Source: Pontederia crassipes
Taxonomy: Eukaryota; Streptophyta; Magnoliopsida; Commelinales; Pontederiaceae
Length of the DNA: 64,000 nt
Direction of reading: 5' to 3'
Assembly (NCBI GenBank): GCA_030549335.1
Contig: CM060197.1
Location: 18,922,501-18,986,500 of the forward strand
Notes under the pieces: generated by a model
What the model was told of the DNA's origin: nothing
The model's input: only the letters and a program-made list of their open reading frames with translations
The model's database searches: none
Shown: positions 36,645 through 48,800 of the stretch, one piece after another
Position numbering within the stretch: the stretch's first letter is position 1
Layout: every line of letters starts with the position of its first letter
Made by a program: the position numbers and the translations under genes

Positions 36645-37447
36645 GAACCTTGATCTCAAAACGTAACGTTGCGCTTGTGTCCAAAGAAGCTAAAAGTCTC
36701 ACTCACTTATTGAAATATTTGAAACTTCTTATATTCTTATAAAGCCCATGCTCCACTAGCAGTTTCAAAGTGATCCAAGGTTAGGATTGTTATTTATCTT
36801 TTTTGTCATTTTTTGTCATTTATTTTTTATTCTTCATCTTTTGTATGTAATATGAATGGTCAGTTTTTTTATCTTATATTATATGTATTTATGTCATTGG
36901 AACCTTGATCTCACAAAAAACATAACGTTGCGCTTGTGTCCAAAGAAGCTAAAAGTCTCACTCACATATTGAAATATTTGAAACTTAAATATCATAATTT
37001 AAATGATAAGAAGACTAACCTTTTTCTTATATTTATTATATAATAAAGTCTATGCTCCAATGGCAGTTTCAAAGTGATCCAAGGTTAGGATTGTTATTTA
37101 TCTTTTTTGTCATTTTTTTTGTTATTTATTTTTATTCTTCATCTTTTGTATGTAATATGAATGGTCAGTTTTTTTATCTTATATTATATGTATTTATGTC
37201 ATTGGAACCTTGATCTCATAAAAAACATAAGGTTGCGCTTGTGTCCAAAGAAGCTAAAAGTCTCACTCACTTATTGAAATATTTGAAACTTAAATATCAC
37301 AATTTAAATGATAAGAAGACTAATCTTTTTCTTATATTTATTATATAATAAAGCCTATGCTCCAATGGAATCCAAGTTTAGGATTGTTATTTATCTTTTT
37401 TGTCATTTTTTTTGTCATCTGTTTTTTTATTCTTCATCTTTTGTATG
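36645..37447. repeat. Tandem array A, 255-305-bp units
   Basis: The word AACCTTGATCTCA recurs at 36646, 36901 and 37206. Each unit contains GTTGCGCTTGTGTCCAAAGA, AGCTAAAAGTCTCACTCAC, TATTGAAATATTTGAAACTT, GCAGTTTCAAAGTGATCC and AATATGAATGGTCAG. One spacing is 255 bp. The next is 305 bp, because that unit carries an extra segment of about 50 bp (AAATATCATAATTTAAATGATAAG and following). The array stops at 37447 in TTTTGTATGGA. It resumes at 39650 with ATATGAATGG, the words that normally follow. No ORF is conserved between units, so it is satellite-like. Confidence 0.85.
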
Positions 37448-38200
37448 GAAGTAGCGAAACTCCTCGCGCTTTGTGCAATTAACAAAGATGCAATAATATT
37501 AATTATTTGTTACCGGAGAAAACATTAGATAAGGAGATACCTTTAGGTTATTAAAAGTATTAATACACATATTTAATTGAGCCAAATAATATATTTAATT
37601 ATTTTTTATCAATTAAAAACTTAAAAGGACTCAAACATTAGAGTATGTAGAAATTTATTTTTATATCATATAAACTTTCTTAACAATGTTGAAATGCTCA
37701 TGTAATTTGAGTAGAGGGGCAAAGAAAAAAAATCATAAGAATAATAAGAAAAAGTATAAGATGCAATGCTCATAAACGTAATTAGAAAAAAAATATCACA
37801 ATTTGTTTCTAGTAGATAACATAATGTAGTTGTATAGTTTTATAATAGTTCTTGATCTTTTTTAAAGTAAATTGTGAATGGATATATTGCGTTATATACA
37901 ATATATCCTTTTGTTCCATTAAATATTTAATAAAAAAGAATACAAATAGATAAAATCAATTAGCTCAAAATTTTGTGAATAATTTTGTATTTTGTTTGCT
38001 TTGTTTTTTATTACTATCTTCCCACTATTTGCGAATAATTAGTGATTATTAAGTTGTAGTTTGGGTTAGTTACATCGTGGGAAGAGAATAATAATAATGG
38101 GAAGAAAACAGAAGGGTTAGATGAGGAAATTAAAAAGATCACCTGGAGGTCATGGAGTAATTATTAAAATGTGGATGAAAAATTAGAATAAGGTAATTAT
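37448..38200. other. Left part of the segment interrupting the tandem array
   Basis: AT-rich, no gene, starting AGTAGCGAAACTCCTCGCGC. It belongs to the roughly 2.2-kb segment (37448-39649) that splits the array. No terminal repeats or TSD were recognised. Confidence 0.4.
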
Positions 38201-38211
38201 TAATTAAAAAA

Positions 38212-38665
38212 GAATAGAAAAAAGATAAATATACCAAACACTTCGTCTAATTTTAGGTGCATATCCTTAAGAAAGTAAGTGTCATATCCAAGTGACGGAG
38301 CATGACGAAGGCATAAGGGTTGGCTTCGAGGATGCCCACGCGATTTAGTGATCCCCAGGAACAACTTGGACTTGCGCAAAAAGTTCCGGAGGATCTTTAC
38401 GATGCCATGTTGAGTTTTCACCTCCTGCTCGAAACTTTCCCGGCCAAAGAAGTAAGCGTCTGTGCTCCCGCTCCACGGCTCTCTGCTCGCGCACCGGCTC
38501 TCGCAACTCTGCTGCATGCCCTGGTCATAGTGCGGCTGCTGCCAGCGCTCCTCCTTGCATTCCTGGAGCTCGGGGTCCTCCTCCTTCTGATGGGTTAAAG
38601 TGAAGGCCGTGGTCAGGACGCAGACGGCGAGAAGGATAACAAATTAAGCTCAGTTTGGTGGCCAT
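38212..38665 (-). pseudogene. Vicilin-like (7S globulin) seed storage protein, 5' fragment
   Basis: On the minus strand an ATG at 38665-38663 gives MATKLSL. After a frameshift it gives LLAVCVLTTAFTLTHQKEED, a signal-peptide-like start. Then come ELQECKEERWQQPHYDQGMQ and SCESRC (vicilin N-terminal Cys-x3-Cys type repeat) and DAYFFGRESFEQEVKTQHG with VKILRNFLRKSKLFLGI. The last two match the start of the first cupin domain (fold, F-x-S-x-H-G-x-R-V-L, LL-GI). A second frame slip gives ILEANPYAFVMLRHLD, the expected next motif. It breaks off after about 150 residues, so the cupin barrel is incomplete. The family stores nitrogen in seeds. This copy has two frameshifts and no 3' half. Confidence 0.72.
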
Positions 38666-38669
38666 GTCG

Positions 38670-39649
38670 ACTATTTGAAGCCAACTTCAGAGCCGCTGAT
38701 ATGAATTCAGAAGACGAGATAATCATCTCCCCACTAAAAAGTCTTCAAATTCAAGTTGTTTGGACTTGTATTAGTTCAATAGCTTTTTATACTCTCATGC
38801 ATGACTTTTAATCTTCTTGATATTTAAGTATCAAATATTTTAATAAGTGAATGAGACTTTTAACCTTCTATGTAATATTTTTTATCTCTTCAGACTCCTC
38901 TTTAACTTTTCATCTTCTTTTAAGTTAACATATGTTGTCTTTGCATAATAAATGTTATTAATATTGGTTATATAGTAGTGGTCTTTTGAAGTCTTCTAAG
39001 TCACATTTAATTATAAATATAATGTTTTAGTTTTTTAAGTCAAATTCATGTATATCAAATGTAGTGGGTGGACTGATTAATGATTAAATTTTAAATGATT
39101 GCATATCAAATGTAGTTACAAAGATGAGGTAAATGTTAACTGTTGTAATTAATAATAATGTAACAAGTAGAAAGTAAAAAAAACACAAGATATAATAAGA
39201 TTAAAATAATTAAGTAGAAATTATTAAAATAATAATAGTAAAATTAGGAAATTTTGGAAAAACCAATATGAATATCAGCTATATATATGTATATATTATA
39301 CTATTGAATATTAAAGGCTCTATATTGTATGGGCAAGAAATCAATTGCATAGAAAGTTGTAAGAGACATTAAGTAATGCACGGAAATAGAATTCCAAAAT
39401 TAATAGGAGAGAGAATAACTAAATTAGTAGGAGAGAGAATTAATATAGAGAGAATTGTAGGAAGAATGAATGCAACAAGTTAATATGAGAGAGGAAATTC
39501 TAACTGAAGAAGAAGATGTATACCAAATAATGCTCAACAACTCAACCACATTTAAAAAAATTGAAAAAAATGTAAAAAAAGATAAATGAACTTGGTGGAA
39601 GGATAGAAGTTTGAAACTGATGTCAAATCCTTAGAATTATATAGATATA
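38670..39649. other. Right part of the segment interrupting the tandem array
   Basis: AT-rich, no coding signal. It ends TATATAGATATAGATATG-, where the array words resume. Contains AGGAGAGAGAATTA-like duplicates at about 39405-39435. Confidence 0.4.
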
Positions 39650-40700
39650 GATATGAATGGTCAGTTTTTTTATCTTATATTATATATATTTATGTCATTG
39701 GAACCTTGATCTCAAAACGTAACGTTGCGCTTGTGTCCAAAGAAGCTAAAAGTCTCACTCACTTATTGAAATATTTGAAACTACTTATATTCTTATAAAG
39801 CACATGCTCCACTGGCAGTTTCAAAGTGATCCAAGGTTAGGATTGTTATTTATCTCTTTTGTTATTTTTTTTGTCATCTGTTTTTTATTCATCTTTTGTA
39901 TGGAATATGAATGGTCAGTTTTTTTAATCTTATATTATATATATTTATGTCATTGGAACCTTGATCTCAAAACGTAACGTTGCGCTTGTGTCCAAAGAAG
40001 CTAAAAGTCTCACTTACTTATTGAAATATTTGAAACTACTTATATTCTTATAAAGCACATGCTCCACTGGCAGTTTCAAAGTGATCCAAGGTTAGGGTTG
40101 TTATTTATCTCTTTTGTCATTTTTTTTGTCATCTGTTTTTTATTCATCTTTTGTATGGAATATGAATGGTCAGTTTTTTTAATCTTATATTATATATATT
40201 TATGTCATTGGAACCTTGATCTCAAAACGTAATGTTGCGCTTGTGTCCAAAGAAGCTAAAAGTCTCACTCACTTATTGAAATATTTGAAACTTCTTATAT
40301 TCTTATAAAGTCCATGCTCCACTGGCAGTTTCAAAGTGATCCAAGGTTAGGATTGTTATTTATCTTTTTTGTCATTTTTTTTGTCATCTATTTTTTATTC
40401 TTCACTTTTTGTATGGAATATGAATGGTCAGTCTTTTATCTTATATTCTTATATTCTTCTTATCTGCTCATGTTTCAATGACAATTTCAAATTGCTCTGC
40501 ATTCAACATTCTCATTTATCTTTTTTCTCACTTTTTTTGTTATTTATCTTTTCTTCTCTTTTTCGGTCTGGAATATGAAGTGGTAACCCCTGACCTTCTT
40601 ATATTCTTATAAAGCTCATGCTCCACTAGCAGTTTCAAAATGATCCAAGGTTAGGATTATTATTTATCTTTTTTGTCATTTTTTTGTCATCTGTTTTTTA
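39650..40700. repeat. Tandem array B, 255-bp units
   Basis: Same repeat as array A, with AACCTTGATCTCA at 39702, 39957 and 40212 (255-bp period) and degenerate partial units at about 40430-40600 and 40600-40860 (ATGCTCCACTAGCAGTTTC, CTTATATTCTTATATTCTTC). Units here are closer to each other than to array A, which suggests local homogenisation. Confidence 0.85.
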
Positions 40701-41019
40701 TTCTCACTTTTTGTATGGAATATGTCAGTTTTTTATCTTATATTCTTATATTCTTCTTATCTGCTCATGTTTCAATGACACTTTCAAATCTCTGCATTCA
40801 ACATTCTGATTTATCTTTTTTCTCACTTTTTTTTTTGTTATTCTGACCTTCTGCTATTAACTATTATGTGGTTGCTTGAGCTCCAGATCTGATCTTGCCG
40901 TGAATCCTTTTTTAGTTTCTTTTTAGAATATGAAGTGGTGTCATAATTCATAGAGCAGTTACTCTCTTCCTCTACAACGTGGACGCTTGAAAGGACGCCA
41001 GTTTTCTTCCCAAATAGAG

Positions 41020-41540
41020 TTTAAATGGAGGACATCCATGGACTTCCACAGCTACGTGCAGGCGAATGCTTCACGTCATCCATTCCTCCAAAACATTCAC
41101 CTTGTGGCTTGGGGCAACGAGCATGATCATCTCCATGGTGACCCTGATCCGGAGCCCATGAACATGCCCCACTCCTGCCCCTGCTCGGCCATGTCGAGAC
41201 CGTGATCCGCTGTCTTTCTCATGATTTCTATCACGAAGGCCGCGGTCGGGCACAACATATTCCCGTACTCCTCACAGCATCTCCTTCTGATGGTCGGGAA
41301 GTTCGTCGGAACGCTCCATCTCACTACGTCGTCTCATCCTTCTCTGGCCTTCCGCCCGACCTCTCACGTAACGAGCTCCTCACTTTCCGTCTCCGCAAGC
41401 ACGTGTCCGCCAGGTACCTCTGTGTGGCCTCTCAAGCTCGCAACCTCCTCTCCCCCAAACTTAACTCAGGAACCGTTGGTGCGACCATCCTACGAGTTCA
41501 CTGCTCACGCACTGTCCCAAGAGACATCTGAGGAAGCACC
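41020..41540 (-). pseudogene. Type III polyketide synthase (chalcone-synthase-like) 3' fragment
   Basis: The minus strand around 41273-41120 reads EEYGNM, then AAFVIEIMRK, GLDMAEQGQEWGMFMGSGSG. This parallels the conserved chalcone/stilbene synthase C terminus (LSEYGNM, FILDEMR, GLEWGVLFGFGPG). Upstream (about 41430-41390) a VPGG word may be the HPGG motif in another frame. The GFGPG signature has become GSGSG, the frame is broken, and the catalytic N-terminal half is missing. The family condenses malonyl-CoA units to make flavonoid and related scaffolds. Plus-strand ORFs over the same interval are not supported. Confidence 0.5.
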
Positions 41541-41544
41541 CTTT

Positions 41545-42495
41545 TAAGTTGCTATCACCTTACCTCTCTACGTCCATGCAGAGTACAAATCAGAAGAGAA
41601 AAGTCTCTTCAGCTCCCTTCCCAATGGCCACCATGCAACAGCAACAACGGAAGGAGAGAAGCTGCGGCAGCCACAAATGGAAGAATCTTAACATGAAGCC
41701 TTTCGGCTTTTGTCAACTTCATTTGTTTTTGTGCATTAATCTTTTTATAGATGCGTGTGTTTTCATCTTGGCAACGAATGAAGTTAAGCTGTAGCATTTT
41801 TTTTACTTTGTTTAAAATTAATCTCTAATAAGTTTTGGTTGTAATTGATGTCTTTTTGGATTCTCCAACTAAAATCTCATTCACAGGAAATTTTTTTATT
41901 TGTTTCTTTCTAAGAATTTTATATGCAGATGTATATAAAAAATAATAGCTAAATAAATAACTAATAAAATCTTGTCCATACCTTAGATATACAATTTAAA
42001 TATGATAAACTATAAGCTCTATATTTTACTTTGTGTGAAATTATCACTAATTTTTAAAAAATTATGAATATTGTGTATAAACTATAAAGCGGGGTCCCAA
42101 GAATAGAAAAAAAAGGAGAAAAGTGGACACATTGCGTCATGGCAAGAACTCATGAGGATGAGGACTGTTCTCATGCATCTGCCATCTCCCCTCCATGGCT
42201 ACTCCCCTTCTCTTCCTCCATAAACAAGAGAACTCAACATACTATTTGTGTTTCACAGGAAGTGTAAGCCTGTAAGGTTGAACAAGTGGAGTGGAATGGG
42301 CGGGACAAATACTAGGTTTCCTTCCACAATAACAGCCTAAAGACCAAAATTTTAGACGAGTTCCTTTTTATTTTTATGTTTTCTTTTTTTTTTCTCCTTG
42401 CATTGCTGAGTTGATTTTCATTCCCACTGAGATGTGATGAAAGAATAGAAATATTATCTATGAGCCCTCGTCTTGGTCTTGGTTCACTGGTTGAA
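41545..42495. other. No recognised gene
   Basis: ORFs at 41549-41794 (plus) and 42312-42518 (minus) have no domain. A promoter-like CCTCCATAAACAAGAG lies at about 42214, and an ACAG acceptor-like site at 42258 may belong to the dioxygenase relic downstream. Otherwise AT-rich. Confidence 0.35.
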
Positions 42496-42514
42496 GACGA
42501 GTCCATCCTAGGGA

Positions 42515-43628
42515 GCACAAGTTGAACTTCTGGAGATCGACTTCCGGGGGCTGGTTCCGAGCAATGCTGACGACGCTGCTAGCTCTAGAATACTGTCCGA
42601 GCGATCAGGTGATGCAGGCCCTGGAGTTCCATGCACGGCTGGTTCCAAGCCATCTACTGATGAGGCGATCCCCGAGGTGAAGAACGAGGTCTTTGGCAGG
42701 ATCGCACTCAAGCTCTTTGCCCTTGCCCCCGAGGCCAAGGTGTATGTGGGCCATTCATAGCCTTCTTACCAAGGCTACCATGAGCTACGAGAGCATGTGT
42801 ATCGACAAAACGTAGAATGAGTTGAGAACCTTGACTAGGTCGTGCCTCTCATGTGGCCAGCGGATGGAAATGCCACCTTCAGGTATATATGATCAACAAG
42901 TCCTTATTCTTGGAATGGGGAGTGTGATAACTTTGCTTTGTTAATCTAGAGATGCAATGTGGACAACTGTGAGCATCTAAAGGCATGGATCATGTCATTG
43001 AAACAATGATCCTGCAGTCTAGAGAAGTATTTTGACTCACAAATGGAATACATGGAGCCTGGCAGCATACTGTCGCCCAAGGATCAGAAGATGGCCTTGA
43101 GGTCTCATGTCGACCCCAACTTCTAGCAGATCGACTGTAGGTGCAGAGCAAGGCTGGAGAATGGTTCTCCACGTAGCATCAGCCACGCAAAACTCTTACA
43201 ACATAACGATTGGCAAAAAAATTCATGGTATACATAAGCAAGAACCTCTTATTAAACTTAATTATAGCACTTGATGGGTACTATTTATTCAGAATTTTAA
43301 ATTGTTACAATTTTTATCCAGAATTTTGAATTGATACAATTTGGCCATTCATTCACAGGCATGGAGCAATGGGAAGCTTCCACTTCTCATTCATCGCGTG
43401 AGAATCCAGGACGAAAGCAAACAGTTGCAGTTGAAGAAGTACTCCAGCATGTTTTCTTCTAGGCCAAGCGACGGTTTGAAAGTGGAAGCACCGAAAGAGC
43501 TGATCAATGAGACGCGCCATCTGCATTTTAGACCTTGCAACTACGAAGAGTATGTCCGATTCCACTTCTCTACCAAGGGGGTCCGTGAGGAGGACTCGCT
43601 CATGAACAAGGCCTTTTTGTGGTCTTGA
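42515..43628 (+). pseudogene. 2-oxoglutarate/Fe(II)-dependent dioxygenase (DAO/AOP-like), degenerate
   Basis: Pieces in the family's order: VELLEIDFRGLVPSN (42520), EVKNEVFGRIALKLFALAPEAK (42670; usual VKELFDLP-ETK position), YQGYHELREHVYRQN (42770), VPLMWPADGN (42845), LEKYFDSQMEYM (43020), DQKMALRSHVDPNF with the HxD iron motif as HVD (43106-43114), QSKAGEWFS (43142), and AWSNGKLPLLIHRVRI with the distal His, then YSSMFS, KVEAPKELI and FRPCNYEEYVRFHF (43359-43628). Stops follow VYVGHS, QNVE and HVDPNF, and at least two frame slips occur. The intact relatives oxidise auxin or glucosinolate side chains. This copy cannot encode a full enzyme. Confidence 0.75.
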
Positions 43629-43639
43629 AGCATGAAAGT

Positions 43640-45836
43640 AACATGACTTGTACGTGTTCTTTTGCTTGGGCACTTGGTAATTTCTTCATGATGGTAGAAT
43701 ATAAAATAAACCTTGTAGTAACATGTACTCTACCATAAGATCTTTCTTTTACTGGTGCATTTTTTCCTTTCCTTGGTATATATCTATAGTAGTTTATGGC
43801 ACATATGAATCTTTTTCCTCATTATTTTCTCAGTACTCATAACAGTTGAATACTTCGCACAAAGATATGAATATTATATATTTACTAAATTTTTGGCGTG
43901 CACACTCTTCTTCTCCTTTCACCATCAACCTATTTTTATGTGAACTTTTGAATTTATAATTTTTAAGTTATTATCTCAACATTCTACTAATTTATTGCAT
44001 CATTTAATTCTTCACATTTATATGTCACTGTATTTTTATTATTAATTTGTGTTTGAAAATTTTAACAGGATATTCAAAAATTCACAAACTAAATGTTGAC
44101 TCTTTATATTCAATTATATTTTACATAATGAAAAATAATCAATATAAATGAGTCATAATTACTGTCTATTAAATTTTAGCATCATGATTAGATTTTATTT
44201 TCTTAATTTACTAAATTTCCGGCACACATCTCCCTTTCTTCTTTCACAATTCATCCTATTGGCAAGACATAAAATATTTATATCATTCACTTGGATAATT
44301 AAAATTAGTCTGCATAAGAAATAACTTCGAGTTTAGAACAACTTTCATTTCTTTCTTTTTGAATAGGAAGATACCAAATTCATGAAATATATTAAAAAGA
44401 TCAACCTTATTTTTTTCTAAATATATGATACAACTTTTTAAAGACACGTGCATTAATGCAAATTGAGTAGAATAATTATTTTCTAAAGACAATATTTTTT
44501 AGTATATATTATAACAAAAATATAAATTTACATTTTTAAATATATTTAAATTGTGTGAAGCATACAACTTTCTCACCATTGTTCTGCAAGACCTTGGGCG
44601 CATCCTATAGTTCTTCCTCCGTGATAGATGGCTCAACCCCAATAGGCTTGAGCTTGCCAGGTTAGGACCAGGTCACGTTGATCAAGATGATATAGAGCGC
44701 AGTCCATCCTACTAGGGATGACTTTGATTAACTTTGGAAAGAAGCTTAGGATTCTTATGACTTTTGAAACAATTTCATTCACAATTTTAGGCATCAGCCA
44801 TCAAGCATCTCTATCATTCATCTATTCTTAGTTTCTTTTTCTCTTATTTTTTGAATTATTTCTCTATGATTTCATACATAAACTTATTTAATGAAAAAAA
44901 GATGATAACATAAGTATATACATTACTTTAAGTTTATTGTGACAAATCATAATTGTTTTTAAATTTCAAAAATCACATATCTTATATCTACTTAACTCCA
45001 TTAAAATGGATGTGAAAAGTCATAATTATCTTTTAATTTGAAATATGCACATCTTTAATTATTATTTAGAGTAGTACTTGAAAAATCAATATATTGTGTA
45101 TAAATTTATGACATATTTTAGATAAAATAATAATTAATTATTGAGAGCAAAATTGTAATATATTTTTTTAACATGAATATAGAATAATACTTATTCTAAT
45201 ATTATAAAAGACATAATATTTTTTAAAATCATCTTAAATATTTTAAAATATAAAATTAAATAATATTTATCTTAATTCAAATTGTAAGATATATATAATG
45301 TATGTTACAAAAAATAGTAGTTATATATTATACATTATAATAAGATATGATATGATATTATATTTATATTTTTAAAAATAGTAGTTATATATTGAGTTGA
45401 ACTAGTTTAATAATATAATCCTATCGAATATATTGAAATAATTCGCATCATTGGTCCAACCAATTCCTACGTGAAATCTACCGTTATCTAACAAGGAACA
45501 ACGTCCTTACATGTCTATAGATGAGTCTTCTATTTTTTTCCCCTTCGTTTAATAGATAATTTACTGTGGTTACAACATACCATTATTTAAGTTAACTAGG
45601 AGATTTAGCATAAGCTTATTAGTGGAGACTTTAATGAAACAGGTAATCTCTCTCGATATGCCAATGTGGATGAAATACTCCATGAAGATAATCACACAAT
45701 ACGAGCGTAAAAGCCCTAGAACAGAGCAAGATCCAACAACATTTGTAATTACATATATTAGTTATTGTAGAGCGGATTTTATATGGTGTGACTTCGCATC
45801 GGCAAACGCGTTCAGCAACTAGTCGCTCATTCCCCT
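43640..45836. other. Gene-poor AT-rich stretch
   Basis: No gene recognised. A GC-richer patch at 44575-44770 (GACCTTGGGCGCATCCTATAG, AATAGGCTTGAGCTTGCCAGG) could be a small exon-like relic: the minus frame gives KLKPIGVEPSITEEEL-, which I cannot assign. The rest (44780-45440) is simple AT sequence. Confidence 0.35.
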
Positions 45837-48800
45837 TCAGCAGTTCGTGTCATACGTTACGAGCCCTTGCAACTCCGGGCCTTCCAGCCGTGGATTGTTC
45901 TCAAAGCTGCATGAAGAAATAAGTAACTTTTAGCAGAGAAGATAAAAGAATCGTACGAGAAAGAAAGAAAGAACGGGGGAGGGAGGGAGAGAGATGGAGA
46001 GAGTTCAGATAAAAGAAGGCAGCCTCCTTTGTTTTGTTTCACAGTGAAAAGAACACATTTTGGAAGATGACCCATTGCAAGAAGTTTACCAACTTCAATC
46101 ACTAACTCAAAAAGGTGCAAGGATTAAACAGAAGATCTATGATGAGAAACATTTCCACTTTCAAGTGTCTCAATAGTCAGGCAGAATTCCCTTCCTCTAA
46201 TTTTCCTTGCAAACATGTTCTAGCAAAATGTTTTATGCTTCAGACAGACAAACTTATCGATGTCTTGCAGATATGCAGCAGAAACTTTTCAAATTATATA
46301 AATAAGCATACTGCTTCTGAAACAACTATTCTAAAGCCATAAATACTTGAAAGCGTGGAAAAGTATTTTTATCAACAATCCTAGGATGCATCAACCAAGT
46401 GGCTCCAGGAACCACAAAGCTCATGCGGCTGCCACAATTATTTGGAAATAGTGTAAGTTGTAACTGTAGCTATCCAAACAAGAAAAGTGAGAACGAAAAA
46501 AAGACTGTTGTTTGCACCCAATAAAACCAACTTGTGCCCAAGATATAGAGAGTGTAGAATAAAATGATCAAGATGATAGAAATTACTTGTTTAAGGGAAT
46601 GTGTTCAAATGGTCCAGTAGTTGGAATTGTTCCACAAAGGTCATTGTTGGATATATCTCTGGGAGAACAAAGAAAATGGACATCAATAGCCAATGAATAC
46701 AACAACTAAGATAAATAATGCATATAAAAGAAAAGGCAAGCGCTTACACTACTTTAAGGGTGGGGATTGCAACAAGTTCCCTTGGGATTGGGCCAGTCAA
46801 ACGGTTATCGTTCAGACGTCTGCAAAAATGCAATACTTACAAACTGGTTTAAGCATTAATATTTGGTATTTAGAAAAAGGGTCACATCTGGAGGTCAAAG
46901 ATATCATTATCTGGACGACATACTCACAAGAATACTAGTGACTTCAGTTTCCCAAAGGATGGAATAACCCCTGAAATGTTGTTATTATACAAATCCAAAG
47001 AAATCAGGCTTGTTAAGTTGCCCAGTTCTGCAGGGATACTTCCCTGGATGTTATTTTTATAGAGTTCCCTGCATAAGAAATCAAAGAACGCTAGAACAGA
47101 TTTTGCCAACATAATAGAGCATACAAAAGAGCATTGCCGACCCCACCTAGTGGGATAAGGCTTTGTTGTTGTTGTTGTAATAGAGCATACAAAAGACAGC
47201 AAAAAGTATAGAAATTACAACATAAAGCTTCAGAATTCCACAGAGAAAATTAAATTGGCCTTGCTCGGTGGTAATAATCTGTCTTTAGATATTGGCTTCC
47301 ATAAGTTGAAAAGAAAAGTGGGAGATTTCAATTGGAAAAAAGAAAAGAGGAAATTCGGTGGAGAGTTTCTATAACATTAGTGTATCTTTCACTAAGAAGG
47401 ATCACTAAAATCCTAGCTTACACAAATCGATGAAAAAAAAATCTTTTTGAATGGAAAATGATGGAAAAAAGTAGGTTATCAAAAGAGCTCACACATGTGA
47501 ACAGCTTGAGGTGAGATAGGTTATCCTGATAGAGGTCATCTCATAGAAGTCTATATGACTAACATAAAGTACTTGGCACTCAAAGAGTCCAACATAAGAA
47601 TGACTTTGATTGAGACTATGGATTTCAGCAATTCACAACATCCTTAAATTCATTTTATTTTTCTTATCCAACAAGTTCCATTGTTAGATGAAACATTTTA
47701 TAAGTGAATTTATCAAGGGCAAGTAACCTACATAGTTTTAATGTAATACCCCAGATTTTTAAACCAGGGGTGAATCAGTAAATTGGTTAAAAAGCCCCAA
47801 CCTCCCGTATATAAAGACCCAAGACTCCTTTGTTTACCTCTTCTCTCCATCTGAATTCTTGACGGCTAGGGCTTGAGGAAGGAGATCTTGAGGAGCAAGG
47901 AGGAAGAGGAAGAAAAGGAAGAAGGGGGAGAAAGAAGAGAAGGATCAACTAAGATTAAAGTATGTAAAGGGGATCCAAACCCCTCTCCCCTCTCAATGTT
48001 TTGATGATTGGATTGAGAGCAATAGGGCACCCTGCCCTATTAGGGATTTCATTGAGGGTTTTTATATGAATCATGAGATCTAAAATAATTCAGATAACAT
48101 CCATGCTTAGATCTACAAGTTAGGGTTCATGTTTAAGATGTATTTTTTTATGCTTTAAGGGAAGAACCCTAGCTCTTGAGGCATGCATGATTTTATGTGT
48201 TTTTTATCTAATTTATGATGTTTTATCGCCTATAAATCATGCCTAAATCGCACCAAGGATTAGATGTCTTTTTCCACAAAAGTTTCTACCAAAATATGTG
48301 AAAAATCGTGTTGTACGAACGAAACAAGGCTTCTATCACGGACGTGATGAACCCCGTCACGCCCGTGACAGAAGGGCTGGAAACGGCCAAAAGATGGCGT
48401 TCTGTCACGCCCGTGACACATACAGTCACGGCCGTAACAGGGCCAAACACGGTCATGACAAATACGACTGTGACAGGAGGAAAAAAGGGCTCGGAACATC
48501 GTTCTGTCATGACCATGACACATACTGTCACGACCGTGACAATGTCAATCATGGCCGTGACTATACAGTCACGACCGTCACAGAACAGGGGTAAAAAGTT
48601 AAGGTCTGTCACGGCCGCGACCAACCCAATCACGGACGAGACCACCCGAAAATGGAATTATGTTATATTTAAATTATTCTCAAGGTATTTACTATTATGG
48701 CGTCGTATGATCCATGTAGCCGACCCCACCTAGTGGGATAAGGCTTTGTTGTTGTTGTTGTTGTATTTACTATTATGTAATGATGATTGATGATTCTATA

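Noticed and set aside
41202-41547. Two plus-strand ORFs (109 and 108 aa)
   Set aside because: Opposite strand to the chalcone-synthase-like C-terminal signature; no domain and mutually exclusive frames.
43353-43673. 106-aa minus ORF
   Set aside because: Antisense to the last exon of the dioxygenase relic, whose plus frame has clear family motifs.
48335-48645. CRISPR-like array
   Set aside because: Short palindromic repeats with irregular 7-30-bp spacers in a plant LTR; no cas genes and repeat length is far too short.
48260-48733. Four ORFs with VTAVT / CHGRD repeats, which could be mistaken for a repeat protein
   Set aside because: They read through the palindrome cluster, so the amino-acid periodicity follows the DNA repeats; frames are open on both strands.
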